Shown: positions 43,301 through 53,257, counted from the stretch's first letter. The stretch: 64,000 nucleotides of DNA from Hemerocallis citrina (GCA_017893485.1 CM030362.1:184224175-184288174), one strand, 5' to 3'. Numbers and translations are program-made. Notes: a model not told the origin generated them from the sequence alone.

Positions 43301-46066
43301 TCGGGTTACAATCAGATAAGGATGTTCCCCCCGGATATTCCGAAGACGTCTTTTGTAACGGACCAAGGACTCTATTGTTACCGAGTCATGCCGTTCGGCC
43401 TGAAGAACGCAGGGGCAACGTATCAACGTCTCGTCAACAAGGTATTCCAGGCCCAGATTGGTCGGAACATGGAAGTCTACGTGGACGACATGCTTGTGAA
43501 AAGCATCCGAGGCGTTGATCATGAGACCGACCTCCAAGAAGCGTTCGATGTTTTGAGAAGGCACAATATGAGACTCAACCCGAACAAGTGTGCGTTCGGC
43601 GTCTCATCGGGCAAGTTCCTCGGCTTTATGGTCAGCCAACGAGGAATAGAGGCAAATCCGGAGAAGATCAGGGCCATACTAGACATGGCCCCGCCCAGAA
43701 ACGTCAAAGAAGTTCAGAAACTGACAGGTCGTTTAGCCGCCATTGGGCGCTTTTTGTCGAAGTCCGGAGAGAAATGCCTCCCGTTCTTCAAAGCCCTGAG
43801 GGGGACTAAGGGGTTCGAGTGGGGGCAGCCGCAACAAGATTCCTTCGACCAGCTTAAAGCTTACCTCGTCAACCCGCCTCTGCTCAGCAAACCCATACCG
43901 GGCGAGCCCCTCTACCTCTACTTGGCAGCCTCGGAACAGACACTAAGTGCGGTCTTAGTCAGGGAAGAAGAAAGAACTCAAAAGCCCATTTACTACGTCA
44001 GCAAAGTGCTCCGGGACGCCGAGCTCCGGTACCCGAAAATTGAGAAAGTAGCCTACGCCCTGATAATGGCTGCAAGAAAGCTTCGGCCATACTTCCAGTC
44101 TCATTCCGTGGTCGTCCTTACCGACCAGCCGCTGAAACAGATCCTTCACAAGCCAGAGACTTCCGGCCGCCTCATGAAGTGGTCGATCGAGCTGAGCCAA
44201 CATGATATTACTTATCAGCCTCGGACCGCAATCAAGGCGCAGGCGCTGGCCGAATTCATAGTTGAGACGACTATCCCCGACTCCGAGCAGACGACGAAGG
44301 GACCGCCTGTCTGGTCTGTATATGTCGATGGATCCTCTTGCAACGAGGGGAGCGGGGCTGGAGTCATCCTGGCGGGCCCAGACGACTTTGTCCTTCAATA
44401 TTCCCTCCGGATAAACTTTAAAGCCTCGAATAACGAAGCCGAATACGAGGCACTCATAGCCGGCCTCGGGATGGCCCGAAACGCAGGGGCGCGACGCCTG
44501 CAGATCTTCAGCGACTCTCAATTGGTCGTCAACCAGGTCCTCGGCGAATATGAAGCCCGCGATGACAGAATGGTAAAGTACTTGGCCAAAGTGAAGAGCC
44601 TCATGGCGCTCTTCGACGAGGCCCTCATCCGAAGAATCCCCAGAGAGGAAAATGCCCAGGCCGATGCCCTGTCCAAACTAGCTTCCTCATCCCTGCAAGG
44701 CCTCGAACAAACCGTTCTGATAGAAGTCCTCCTCAAGCCCAGCATAGAGGACGAGGCTTTCAACTCCGTCGAAACACTGCCGCTCCCCCTCGAAGACAAT
44801 TGGATGAAGCCCCTCGTCGAGTTTTTAAGAGACGGACTCCTACCAAGGGATCCGAAGGAAGCCCGAAAGATAAGGACCCGGGCCGAGCGTTACATAATGG
44901 TCGAAGGCGTTCTGTATAAGCGCTCCTTCACCCAGGTGGATGGTCGACCCTACCTAAGATGCCTCTCCCCCGGACAAGCCGATTACGCCCTGCAAGAGCT
45001 CCATGAGGGCATCGGCGGAGCCCACTCCGGCTCCAGAGCCTTGGCACGTAAAGTGTTAAACTACGGGTATTACTGGCCCACTCTCCTACGGGACGCCGAA
45101 CGACACGTTCGACAATGCACATCCTGTCAGAAGTATTCCGACATCCGACGCCTTCCACAAGCACCACTCTCCTCTTTGTCGAGTCCGATCCCCTTTGCAA
45201 TGTGGGGGATGGATCTACTCGGGCCATTTCCACCGGCCCCCGGACAGTTGAAGTTTCTAGTCGTGGCAGTCGACTATTTCTCGAAATGGGTCGAGGCCGA
45301 GCCCCTGGCTACAATTACCGAACATAGAGTCGTCCAATTCTTCTGGAAAAGTGTAATCTGTCGTTTCGGTGTTCCCCGAGTCGTAGTTACGGATAACGGT
45401 ACGCAGTTCGCTGGAGCTGCCTTCCGAGCCTTATGTCAAGACCTAGCTATACAGCACCGCTTCTCCTCAGTCTCTCATCCCCAGTCAAATGGCCAAGCCG
45501 AGAATGCCAACCGGCAGATCCTCTCCGGCATCAAGAAGAGACTCGACAAATGCTCCAAGGGATTGTGGGTCGATCAGCTGCCCAATGTGTTGTGGAATTA
45601 CCGAACCACGAAGCGGATCCCGACGGGCGAGAGTCCGTTCAATCTCACCTATGGGTCCGAGGCCCTCATCCCACTAGAAGTGGGAATACCCTCTCCTCGC
45701 CTGATTGCCTTCGAAGAAGAACAGAATGCCAGGGAGCTCAGAACGAGCCTAGATTTGGTAGACGAGATTCGGGAAAGAGCCGCCATACGGCAGCAAGGTT
45801 ACCGAAGAAGAATCGAACTCGCCTACAACAAACGGGTCCGCCCAACCGACTTGAAAGAGGGGGACCTGGTCCTCCGAAAGCTGGCCATTTCGTTCCCCGG
45901 ACAGAAGAGCAAATTGGCCCCAAATTGGGAGGGACCGTACAAAGTATCCAAAGTAATCCGCCCCGGTGCGTACAAGCTAGAAGACCTTGAGGGTAGAGAA
46001 ATTCCCAGGACTTGGAACGCCGACCATCTTTTGAAATACCTAGAGAAGGCAACCCCGCCTATCTAA
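40361..46066 (+). CDS. gag-pol: Gag-Pol polyprotein of the Tat element, 1901 aa, intact
   Basis: One open frame from ATG 40361 (MPPRKVRSRG); a GTG 21 bp upstream is not needed. Residues about 100-240 are rich in Arg-Ser/Ser-Pro runs. The Gag domain follows (DHIEGFKTLMLLHQASDALL; REWYSRLAP), then a zinc-binding-like WCRYHRDHGHDTNDC. The protease has VDNGSS with Asp 673. RT has the catalytic YVDD at 1040-1043. A Ty3 RNase H is followed by a second, archaeal-type RNase H (YVDGSSCNEGSGAG, Asp 1323). Integrase has the HHCC region (RHVRQCTSCQ) and catalytic Asp 1618, Asp 1678 and Glu 1714, the last two with the canonical 35-residue gap. No chromodomain is present. Codon use is GC-rich, unlike the AT-rich copia around it. 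Confidence 0.96.
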   Translation: MPPRKVRSRGSNRAPILDQQEVLPDPTQQQGQLPPTVEEPLQRNPPHPDPKGPNPQKQPLHPENIPNHTASSASMASHHPRASGRHDAHPRRPEDKDLRHHLDEKRARGEASHQERSPRHRGHRGSPARRGRRDSPDHYRRRHSPAGRQQHRNNEAPITRAEFQQFQAMVQQALNLRQNPNEPRAPSPRPVRSPRQRSPSPRPAPTNSRRTPSPRRSRSYHRRSPRSPSYEDESRGSADHRRRDNTMNRRLNEVEKLLGRINREEELRGRTLRPSQPPFSRTIVDTPVPFGFKPPQFENYTGETDPVDHIEGFKTLMLLHQASDALLCKTFPATLKGPAREWYSRLAPASIFSFEQFETLFITHFVSSRRAEKTSISLLHLRQQKGERLRDYVKRFTAEARTIASLDQSVATAAFQSNILNSNLRSSLAKKPPHDFSDLLLRTEKYIRAEEAEEPPNWEATASGSKRKGTEEEGPKKFQKDNAGQRRPPPRFEKFTPLTTNISAIFMEVEKEGVLPPAPKMNTPAKRRDKDKWCRYHRDHGHDTNDCRALRNEIEALIQRGQLAKFVRKDGAELPPQPRGANKRPEREETPEFEEERVLHLIHGGPMGGSSNSSRKAFIREVNSVRATPPPKGLGVPVTFSDDDLEGVRTPHCDALVINLHMANFKVERILVDNGSSVNILFLDAFKGLKLSRDRLKPAGYTLHGFTGVPVTIEGVITLDVTAGKTPTTRTESMDFMVVDVPAAYNVILGRPGLAALEAVPSAYHLKMKFPTRAGVGEVRGNQEQARKCYMTSTLGPVLSLETLEIPQDAARPTPEPVDELEEILFSEQEPTRKFYVSKALPSALHSNIVKCIRANRDLFAWSAADMPGISEELLVHRLSVDPGSKPVQQKRRKFAPERQLAIKEEVDKLLKARFIQEVNYPEWLSNVVMVKKSNGTWRICIDFTDLNKACPKDPFPLPSIDTLIDATSGHELLSFMDAFSGYNQIRMFPPDIPKTSFVTDQGLYCYRVMPFGLKNAGATYQRLVNKVFQAQIGRNMEVYVDDMLVKSIRGVDHETDLQEAFDVLRRHNMRLNPNKCAFGVSSGKFLGFMVSQRGIEANPEKIRAILDMAPPRNVKEVQKLTGRLAAIGRFLSKSGEKCLPFFKALRGTKGFEWGQPQQDSFDQLKAYLVNPPLLSKPIPGEPLYLYLAASEQTLSAVLVREEERTQKPIYYVSKVLRDAELRYPKIEKVAYALIMAARKLRPYFQSHSVVVLTDQPLKQILHKPETSGRLMKWSIELSQHDITYQPRTAIKAQALAEFIVETTIPDSEQTTKGPPVWSVYVDGSSCNEGSGAGVILAGPDDFVLQYSLRINFKASNNEAEYEALIAGLGMARNAGARRLQIFSDSQLVVNQVLGEYEARDDRMVKYLAKVKSLMALFDEALIRRIPREENAQADALSKLASSSLQGLEQTVLIEVLLKPSIEDEAFNSVETLPLPLEDNWMKPLVEFLRDGLLPRDPKEARKIRTRAERYIMVEGVLYKRSFTQVDGRPYLRCLSPGQADYALQELHEGIGGAHSGSRALARKVLNYGYYWPTLLRDAERHVRQCTSCQKYSDIRRLPQAPLSSLSSPIPFAMWGMDLLGPFPPAPGQLKFLVVAVDYFSKWVEAEPLATITEHRVVQFFWKSVICRFGVPRVVVTDNGTQFAGAAFRALCQDLAIQHRFSSVSHPQSNGQAENANRQILSGIKKRLDKCSKGLWVDQLPNVLWNYRTTKRIPTGESPFNLTYGSEALIPLEVGIPSPRLIAFEEEQNARELRTSLDLVDEIRERAAIRQQGYRRRIELAYNKRVRPTDLKEGDLVLRKLAISFPGQKSKLAPNWEGPYKVSKVIRPGAYKLEDLEGREIPRTWNADHLLKYLEKATPPI

Positions 46067-46229
46067 GTAACTCGAGATGTCGGGCAACCACTCCTGCTAC
46101 TAGTAATTTTTCCTTTGTTCTTTTTCATTGTAATAAACGGCTAGCAACTTTAGAAGCAGCCGACCATTAGATATTAATAAATAAATAAAGTTTTTCTTTA
46201 CATTGTCGCGTACTTCCGCCTCTAATTCC
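46067..46229. other. Spacer after Tat pol
   Basis: A 160-bp untranslated stretch with TTGTAATAAACGG and AATAAATAAATAAAG, which could act as a polyadenylation-type signal for pol transcripts or be coincidental. Confidence 0.35.
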
Positions 46230-46870
46230 CTTATCACACAATGGTTCGGAGTCCAGCACTCGGCTCGACTCTTCCTACTCGGCCCGTCTTCAGACGGGCC
46301 GGGGGCAGATCGCCGTTCGAAATTGCTCCTGCAGCCGTTGAATGGATCGGAGTCCAACACTTGGCTCGATTTTGCTTCGCAAATCCGCTCCTAAGCGGAC
46401 TAGAAGTAGCTCGCCATTCGAAACTGCTCCTGCATCTCTCAAACTTATCACACAATGGTTCGGAGTCCAGCACTCGGCTCGACTCTTCCTACTCGGTCCG
46501 TCTTCAGACGGGCCGGGGGCAGATTGCCGTTCGAAATTGCTCCTGCAGCCGTTGAATGGATCGGAGTCCAACACTTGGCTCGATTTTGCTTCGCAAATCC
46601 GCTCCTAAGCGGACTAGAAGTAGCTCGCCATTCGAAACTGCTCCTGCATCTCTCAAACTTATCACACAATGGTTCGGAGTCCAGCACTCGGCTCGACTCT
46701 TCCTACTCGGTCCGTCTTCAGACGGGCCGGGGGCAGATCGCCGTTCGAAATTGCTCCTGCAGCCGTTGAATGGATCGGAGTCCAACACTTGGCTCGATTT
46801 GGCTTCGCAAGTCCGCTCCTAAGCGGACTAGAAGTAGCTCGCCATTCGAAACTGCTCCTACATCCCTTAA
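46230..46870. repeat. Tandem array of a 214-bp dimeric repeat, three copies
   Basis: Units start near 46236, 46450 and 46664 (ACACAATGGTTCGGAGTCCA). Each 214-bp unit consists of two related halves of about 107 bp, beginning CGGAGTCCAGCACTCGGCTC and CGGAGTCCAACACTTGGCTC. Each half has a hairpin of different sequence (CCCGTCTTCAGACGGG versus TCCGCTCCTAAGCGGA). The reading frames seen here on both strands are by-products. Confidence 0.92.
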
Positions 46871-46929
46871 ACTAATCTAACGACCGGATCCTTCCTCCGG
46901 CTCGACTCTAACTCTCCGACTCGTCTTAA

Positions 46930-47500
46930 ACGGTCCGGAACCCGTCCCGACCGTAGACCGTGCCGAGCTGACGAGGTACCGACCCTCGTTTTGGGAAAAA
47001 ATCACCCCGAGGTCAACTCGCCGTTAGATCCTCTCAAATTGTGTGCCAAAGCGTGATGAGTGGATCCAGTAGTGCCACGTGCCCACAAAACGACAAGATA
47101 ACGTTTTCTTGGTACTCGTGCCTGCCTCTGGATTCGTGCCCCCATCCGACGGTTATGGACACCCCACGTCGATCGGCACCAAGAGCCGAACGGCGGAGTC
47201 AGAACAACACATTGTTGGAGAATTCGTTTCGGCCATCAATTGTGCCGAGCTGACGAGGTACCGACCCTCGTTTTGGGAAAAAATCACCCCGAGGTCAACT
47301 CGCCGTTAGATCCTCTCAAATTGTGTGCCAAAGCGTGATGAGTGGATCCAGTAGTGCCACGTGCCCACAAAACGACAAGATAACGTTCTCTTGGGACTTG
47401 TGCCTGCCTCTGGATTCACGCCACCATCCAACGATTGTAGACACCCCACGTCGACCGGCGTCAATAGCCGAGCGACAGGATCAGAATTGCGACAAAAGAC
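46930..47500. repeat. Two-copy repeat, 282-bp unit, downstream of the array
   Basis: The phrase GTGCCGAGCTGACGAGGTAC starts at about 46961 and 47243, followed in both by CCGACCCTCGTTTTGGGAAA and CACAAAACGACAAGATAACG. The same core phrases reappear on the far side of the antisense genes (51120-52880). Confidence 0.85.
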
Positions 47501-47622
47501 TCGACGAACAGCCAATAGAAGACACTTCGGATAAATCAACCCCAATTTTATTAATGACTTGGACGAGTTTACAAAAAGATTACTACAGCGAGTTCAACAA
47601 AATATTAGAAGGCATGACCCGC

Positions 47623-48312
47623 TCATTTCCTCCGAGGAAGGGGGACACTCCGGTTCAACGACACTTTGGGTCGGCGCTTCTTAGCCTCCGAGCTCATCTC
47701 CAGGCCGACGAACCGGGACGCCCCTTCGCCGCTGAGCCTCACAGTCGCCCCAACCGAAGCGCCACTTGAAGACACCGCCACACCACTTTGTGCATCGGCG
47801 GCTGACGCCCCGATGATAGGAGTCCGGGACGCCGCTTGGTAGAACGTGATACCTCGCTCGATCTCTTCGCGGGTACACGAGGTGCTCCGGACGTTGGCCC
47901 TCACCGGCTGAGGCTTGAGCCGAGCGACCTCCTCCTCCAATTCGACGATCCGGTCCTTCAGTGCCTCGTCCTTCACGACAATTTTGAACCGAGGAAGCTT
48001 CGCCGATCCAGGGTATTCGGCGCTGTCAGATATGACACGACGCAGATGGGTCACCTCGATACTCTTGTCGACTGTCACCCTTTGCAAATGCTCGACCTTC
48101 TTCACGAGCTCATCTCGTTCGGCCAAAACAGAAGCCAATTCTTCTTCCTTAGCAAATAGCTCGGCTTCAGCTATCCGCAAGTGGTACACTTCGGCCAACA
48201 GATCCCCGTTCTTCATCTCCATATTGTACAGCATCCTCCTCGTCAGGTTGATTTCGCCCTCAAGGCGTTTCACGAGAGATAGATGGAACAGCTCTACTTG
48301 TCGCCGAGCCAT
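47623..48312 (-). CDS. Antisense ORF 2 of the Tat element (229 aa, coiled coil)
   Basis: ATG at 48312 starts MARRQVELFHLSLVKRLEGE. The N-terminal two-thirds are rich in Leu, Glu, Lys and Arg with heptad-like spacing (MEMKNGDLLAEVYHLRIAEA; LASVLAERDELVKKVEHLQ), indicating a coiled coil. The C-terminus is Ser/Gly-rich and ends in a basic tail (KKRRPK, PLPRRK). I do not recognise a catalytic domain. It lies downstream of antisense ORF 1 on the same strand, and an AATAAA-like signal occurs on the minus strand near 47550. It could be a separate gene or a further exon of ORF 1. Confidence 0.6.
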   Translation of the reverse strand: MARRQVELFHLSLVKRLEGEINLTRRMLYNMEMKNGDLLAEVYHLRIAEAELFAKEEELASVLAERDELVKKVEHLQRVTVDKSIEVTHLRRVISDSAEYPGSAKLPRFKIVVKDEALKDRIVELEEEVARLKPQPVRANVRSTSCTREEIERGITFYQAASRTPIIGASAADAQSGVAVSSSGASVGATVRLSGEGASRFVGLEMSSEAKKRRPKVSLNRSVPLPRRK

Positions 48313-48474
48313 CGTAGTGACGGGGGCCTACCCTACGACCGAACCAAACACTTAGACAATTTCAAAGACAAAACGTTTTTTCATTTATCAAAAAGCGGTG
48401 GCCAGTCCGCAAAAGGCGTTACAAAGCTCGGAAGAAAAAGCAGAACAGAAACTACAAAAAGATTAACGAAAGAA

Positions 48475-50672
48475 TCAAGGGTCCACCTGCGTCTCCGCTC
48501 CCACCCCGGACGCATCGACGGGCGGTCCCTCGATCTCTCCCTTAGCCGGGTCATCCTCTCCCCCTCCGTCTTCGCCTTCGACCTCGTCCTCGGCATCCCC
48601 CTCCTCGTCGTCCGCGGGCGACCCGGGCCACAGTTGATAGCCGACTCGCTCGAAGCCGGGGACACGAGCCTGGACGTGGTCCAGGGCCGTCTGGTAGGAT
48701 CGCTCCATGTTCTCAGCCATATGTTTCTTCGCCTCTGCCTCAATCTCGGCTTCGACCTCCGCCCGGATCCTCGCGGCCTGCGCTTCCCTCTCCGCCTTCT
48801 CGTCGGCCAAGGACTTCAATGCCGCGGCGAGATCTTGGGCGGCCTTGGCAGCTTTGGCGGACTCCGCTTCGAGGCCCTCCTTCGCTTTCTTCAGGTCGGC
48901 AGTAAGGTCGGCCACCCGAACGTCCAGAGACTCGGCCCGCCTCTGCTCGGCCTCGAGTTCTTTGACCGCCCGGACCTTCGCCAGCCTGTCTTTCTCGCTG
49001 GCGGACTTCAGCTCCTTCTCCTGTGCGGCGAACGCCTCCATGAGATGGCCGAAGTGAACGGTGGCCTACGAAGACAACGATAAGTACGAAGTACGCACCG
49101 AGTAACAAACTTGAAGGAATTTGCGAACACTTACCGAAACAAGCCCCCGGGCGACCTCGTAAGTGTCGTCGCCGACCCTCCCCGCATTCAGCGCGGCCTT
49201 ATCCTTCGGGGTCGCCAAGTGTTTGACGACCTGCATTGACATCTGCGAGTTGCCGAGGAAACCATCATGATTCCTCACCAGCCAGTTCGGCACAAACAAC
49301 TGCTTGTGCTGCTCGGTCAGGATTTCCTCGGCATTCTGAGTCAATGGGGGAGGCTCGAGCGCCAGCGCCGCATTGACATCAAAGACACCCTCGTTCACGG
49401 ACGGGGCGACAGGGGCCGAGGTCTCCTCCACCACCACTACCTCCGAAGGCACCTCGGTAGCCGGGGGAGGCGGAGCAACGTTAGTGGCGACCGCGGGCTG
49501 AACACCCGAAGACGCACCCTCGGCCGCCCTCTTCCTTTTTCTGGTCCCGGTCAGCTTGGACCTATCGGCCATCATAGCTTTAAAGTCAATCTTCATCGAC
49601 TCTGCATCGACAAAAAAAAGAGGGGGAGAAAACCGAATCAAAACAGACGAATTGAAGACTTAGAAAAAAAAAATGAATGAGATGTCAAGAGCGTACTCGG
49701 GTCGATGGGGCTTAGTCCGGACCCGAACAACACCTCCTCGGTCAACTCCCTCCAACTCAGTACCGGAAGGGCCGTGATCCTCCTCGCTACCTCCTCCTCG
49801 GCCTCGGACAGTGCGGGGTCGCCCCGCGCAAATTTCGGCACTTCCACCTTCCACCGGGACGGAATGTGCCAAATCGCTTCGCCCCTTACGATAAAATACT
49901 TCTCCCTCCAACCCTTAAGAGAGTCGGGATTCTCTACAATCTTAACACCTCTCCTCGGCCCCAAATAGTACCGGTACTCCGAGCCGTGTTGCTTGTTTAT
50001 CCGATAGAGGCCCCGGAAAACTGACAGATCCGGCGCTACCTCGGCTCGGTGACACTGAAGCAAGAATGCGTTCACATGACGCCAAGTGTTTGGACTGAAC
50101 TGAGTAGGGGCGAGACAATACCAACCGAGGATCTGAAGTATGAAAGGGTGCAGCGGAAAACGCAGTCCCGCGTTCAAGGAGTCGACGTCAAACATGCACA
50201 TGTCCGACGAAGGCAACTTAGTGTTTGCTCGCACCCCGGGGCCAGCGACCATCAGCTTGTACTCCGACGGGATAGCGAAAGCCTTCCTGATCCGAAGAAG
50301 ATCCTTCTCGGTCAACGACGAAATGAGCTCGTCAGCTTCGGAGGGATGGAACGGATTAGGCTCCTCGACGATCTTCGACTTTCCGTAGATCGCTTTCTCC
50401 AGAAGATCACCCTCGTACTGCCTGACTCCCGAATGCCCGGACAGGACGGAAGGATATTGTCCTATCTCGGGAGCTCGTTTCGGGTTCTCCACAATCACCC
50501 CCACTATGGGGGGCGGGGTCTCCCCTGTCCTCTTCTTCTTCCCGACCCTCGACTCGACAGCCAGCGGTTCGGCCATCTGCTTCCCCTTCCTGCGAGCTTC
50601 CGCCCTACTCCTCTCCCCGGCGCCATCACCGCCCAAGGACGAGGCACCACTACCCGAGCTTACCCTTGACAT
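48475..50672 (-). CDS. Antisense ORF 1 of the Tat element, three exons, 677 aa
   Basis: Exons 50672-49697, 49601-49135 and 49065-48475 join in frame (2034 nt). The start MSRVSSGSG is preferred over an upstream methionine in the same frame. Residues about 118-230 (IRKAFAIPSEYKL, GLRFPLHPFILQ, QFSPNTWRHVNAF) resemble the plant domain annotated as 'putative gypsy type transposon' (Transposase_28). Basic clusters KKKR near 45 and RKRKR after the first splice may be nuclear signals. Exon 3 is a long Ala/Glu/Lys-rich coiled coil ending in an acidic tail. Function is unknown. Its frame is open throughout, like pol, so it is probably under selection. Splice sites are inferred: GTACGC/TGCAG and GTAAGT/CGTAG. 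Confidence 0.72.
49066..49134 (-). other. Intron 2 of antisense ORF 1 (69 bp)
   Basis: Minus-strand donor GTAAGTGTTC (close to consensus) and acceptor TTGTCTTCGTAG. Removal joins GLVS to ATVHFGHLMEAF in phase 0. Confidence 0.6.
49602..49696 (-). other. Intron 1 of antisense ORF 1 (95 bp)
   Basis: Minus-strand donor GTACGC follows SPIDP. The acceptor GATGCAG is preceded by a long T/C tract (TTTTTTTTGTC). Removal joins the frames to continue as SMKIDFKAMMADRS. Confidence 0.6.
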
Positions 50673-50877
50673 CCTTTGAAAAAGATAAGGCAAAGACAAA
50701 CTAACCTTTGAAGTGACGTTCACGGTCGGAGAATGCTCGCCGGAAATCGCCTGGCCCACGCGACAGCTAACGACAACACCGTGGAGCAAGAGCGCCGCTA
50801 GCAGAAGACTTAGAGAACAAAAGTAAATTCGTAGAGTGAAAAGTGAGAAATGAGCTCAGGGGTGAAGGAATGGTAAC

Positions 50878-50886
50878 TTATAACCT
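50878..50886 (-). promoter_or_regulatory. Possible antisense TATA box
   Basis: The minus strand reads GGTTATAAGT about 205 bp upstream of the antisense ATG, with few other TATA-like sites in this GC-rich region. It would drive antisense ORF 1. Confidence 0.35.
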
Positions 50887-50984
50887 CAACTGATAACGGG
50901 CCTCCTTGGGAATCCCAAAGGCCCACTAAGAATCCCAAACGCCCTACAAGAGAGAGGCGGCGGTATGAGAGGGATGGCGGAACT

Positions 50985-52880
50985 CCCCAAAAAACACAAG
51001 TTGCGACTCGGCCCCCGGTCTAATGAGCCGAGCTATCGAACGAAACGCTCAGTGACCGAGCCACCGAGTTCGCCCAAAAATACCCAACTCCGCGCCCGGC
51101 AAACAGCGCGAGGTATGCGGACCGAGGTGACGAGATACCGACCCTCGTTTTTGGCAAAAAATCCTCCCGAATCAAAATCACCGTCGGATCTCTCCAAAAT
51201 TCGCGTCAGGATCTGATGAACGGTTCAGATTGCGCCACGCCCACAAAGCGACAAGATAGCGTTTTCTCGTGATCTGAACCCCATCCTCGTGATGCGTGCC
51301 AAAATGAACGGCCCAGATCCGTCCACGCAGACCTTCCAAACCGCTTGCCATCGGCTTGGTCGGTCGAGCTACCGAACAGCTCAGCCGAGCAACCGAGCCA
51401 CTTAATACGGAATGACGGAACCATCAAGAAGACAAGTAAACGACTCGGCCTCCGGCCCACCGAGCCGAGCCACCAAGTTCGCCCAAAAATACCCAACTCC
51501 GCGCCCGGCAAACAGCGCGAGGTATGCGGACCGAGGTGACGAGATACCGACCCTCGTTTTTGGCAAAAAATCCTCCCGAATCAAAATCACCGTCGGATCT
51601 CTCCAAAATTCGCGTCAGGATCTGATGAACGGTTCAGATTGCGCCACGCCCACAAAACGACAAGATAGCGTTTTCTCGTGATCTGAACCCCATCCTCGTG
51701 ATGCGTGCCCAGATAAACGGCCCAGATCTTGCCACGTCGACAAAACGACAAGATAGCGTTTTATGGGGATCCAAGCCAGAGATGGGCGGCCTGGACGATG
51801 CCACGTACCTCGGATGATCCGAACCGAGGGACCGGCCCTTCCAACCGAGTCATCGACCCCCCTAGCCGCGGCAGTACGCATCCGGGCCGTGGTGCTGGGG
51901 TACCGACCCTTCCAACCGGGTCACCGACCTCCCTAGCCGCGGCGTTACGCATCCGGGCCGTGTTGCTGGGGTACCGACCCTTCCAACCGGGTCACCGACC
52001 TCCCTAGCCGCGGCGTTACGCATCCGGGCCGTGTTGCTGGGGTACCGACCCTTCCAACCGAGTCGCCGACCCCCCTAGCCGCGGTGCTACGCATCCGGGC
52101 CGCGGTGCCGAGGTACCGACCCTCGTTTTTGGGAAAAAATCCTTCCGACCCTCAGGAGCCGTTGGATCTCGTAGGAAAGCGCGCTCGTCATGATGGACGT
52201 CCCAGATCTTGCCACGTCCACAAAACGACAAGATAGCGTTTTATGGGGATCCACGCCAAAGATGGACGGCCTGGATGATGCCACGTACCTCGGATGCTTT
52301 GAACCGAGGCACCGACCCTTCCAACCAAGTCGCCGACCCCCCAAGCCGCGGCACTACGCATCCGGGCCGTGGTGCTGGGGTACCGACCCTTCCAACCGGG
52401 TCGCCGACCCCCCTAGCCGCGGCGCTACGCATCCGGGCCGTGGTGCCGGGGTACCGACCCTTCCAACCGAGTCGCCGACCCCCCTAGCCGCGGTGCTACG
52501 CATCCGGGCCGCGGAGCCGAGGTACCGACCCTCGTTTTTGGGAAAAAATCCTTCCGACCCTCAGGAGCCGTTGGATCTCGTAGGAAAGCGCGCTCGTCAT
52601 GATGGACGTCCCAGATCTTGCCACGTCCACAAAACGACAAGATAGCGTTCTATTGGGATCCCCGCTAAAGATGGACGGTCTAGATGGTGCCACGTACCTC
52701 GGATGATCCGAACCGAGGTACCGACCATTCGAACCAACTCGCCGACCCCTCGAACCGCGGCGCAACGCATCCGGGCCGGGGTGACGGAGTGCCGACCCTC
52801 GTTTTTGGGAAAAAATCCCTCCGAGGAGCAGGAGGCGTCTGATCGTTCCGAAATTCGCGCTCCATCTTGATCGAAGGCCC
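50985..52880. repeat. Complex tandem repeat block between the antisense genes and the 3' LTR
   Basis: Two units about 410 bp apart (CCCAAAAATACCCAACTCCG at 51072 and 51482) are followed by units repeating CCCAGATCTTGCCACG at 51721, 52201 and 52611. Inside these is a 71-bp subrepeat (GTACCGACCCTTCCAACC at 51900, 51971 and 52042, and again near 52380 and 52450). The CGACCCTCGTTTTTGG(G/C)AAAAAATC phrase recurs near 51137, 51547, 52118, 52526 and 52794. ORFs listed on either strand here are by-products of the repeats. Confidence 0.88.
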
Positions 52881-53257
52881 AGATGATGCCACGCCATAAA
52901 TAGGTATTAAAAATTGGTTTTTATTTATTTAAATCGGTTTATTTATTTAAAAAATTGCGAAAAATCGCTAAAAATTCGGGAAAATTAGCTAAAAATTCCA
53001 GGAAATAATTAAAAATTCGGGGAATATTTCTAAGCCACCGAACGAGCAATTATTACCTAGAATACGCGGTTAAAGCCCCCGAACAAGTAGCCAACACATC
53101 GCAAAATTAAATAAATCATCCGGAAAAATAGATAAAAACTCGACACAGCTTCGGAGCATCAAAGAAGGAGGAACTAGCCTACCCCCGTGCTCCAGGATTC
53201 AAAAATCACCCATTCGGACTGCGATACAGTTCCACCGACCACTGAGTTAGTCAAACT
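52881..53257. other. AT-rich spacer before the Tat PPT, no gene
   Basis: Starts with ATTTATTT runs, then AAAATTCGGG-like short repeats. No reading frame or domain is supported. It is element-internal untranslated sequence. Confidence 0.5.

Noticed and set aside
46100..46875. Overlapping 80-100 codon ORFs on both strands after Tat pol
   Set aside because: All fall in the 214-bp dimeric repeat and reappear with its period on both strands.
47836..49108. Plus-strand and alternative minus-strand ORFs opposite the antisense genes
   Set aside because: Mirror frames of the antisense coding exons, made open by high GC content.
50965..52897. Many Arg/Pro-rich ORFs on both strands
   Set aside because: GC-rich tandem repeats lacking stop codons; no codon or domain signal.
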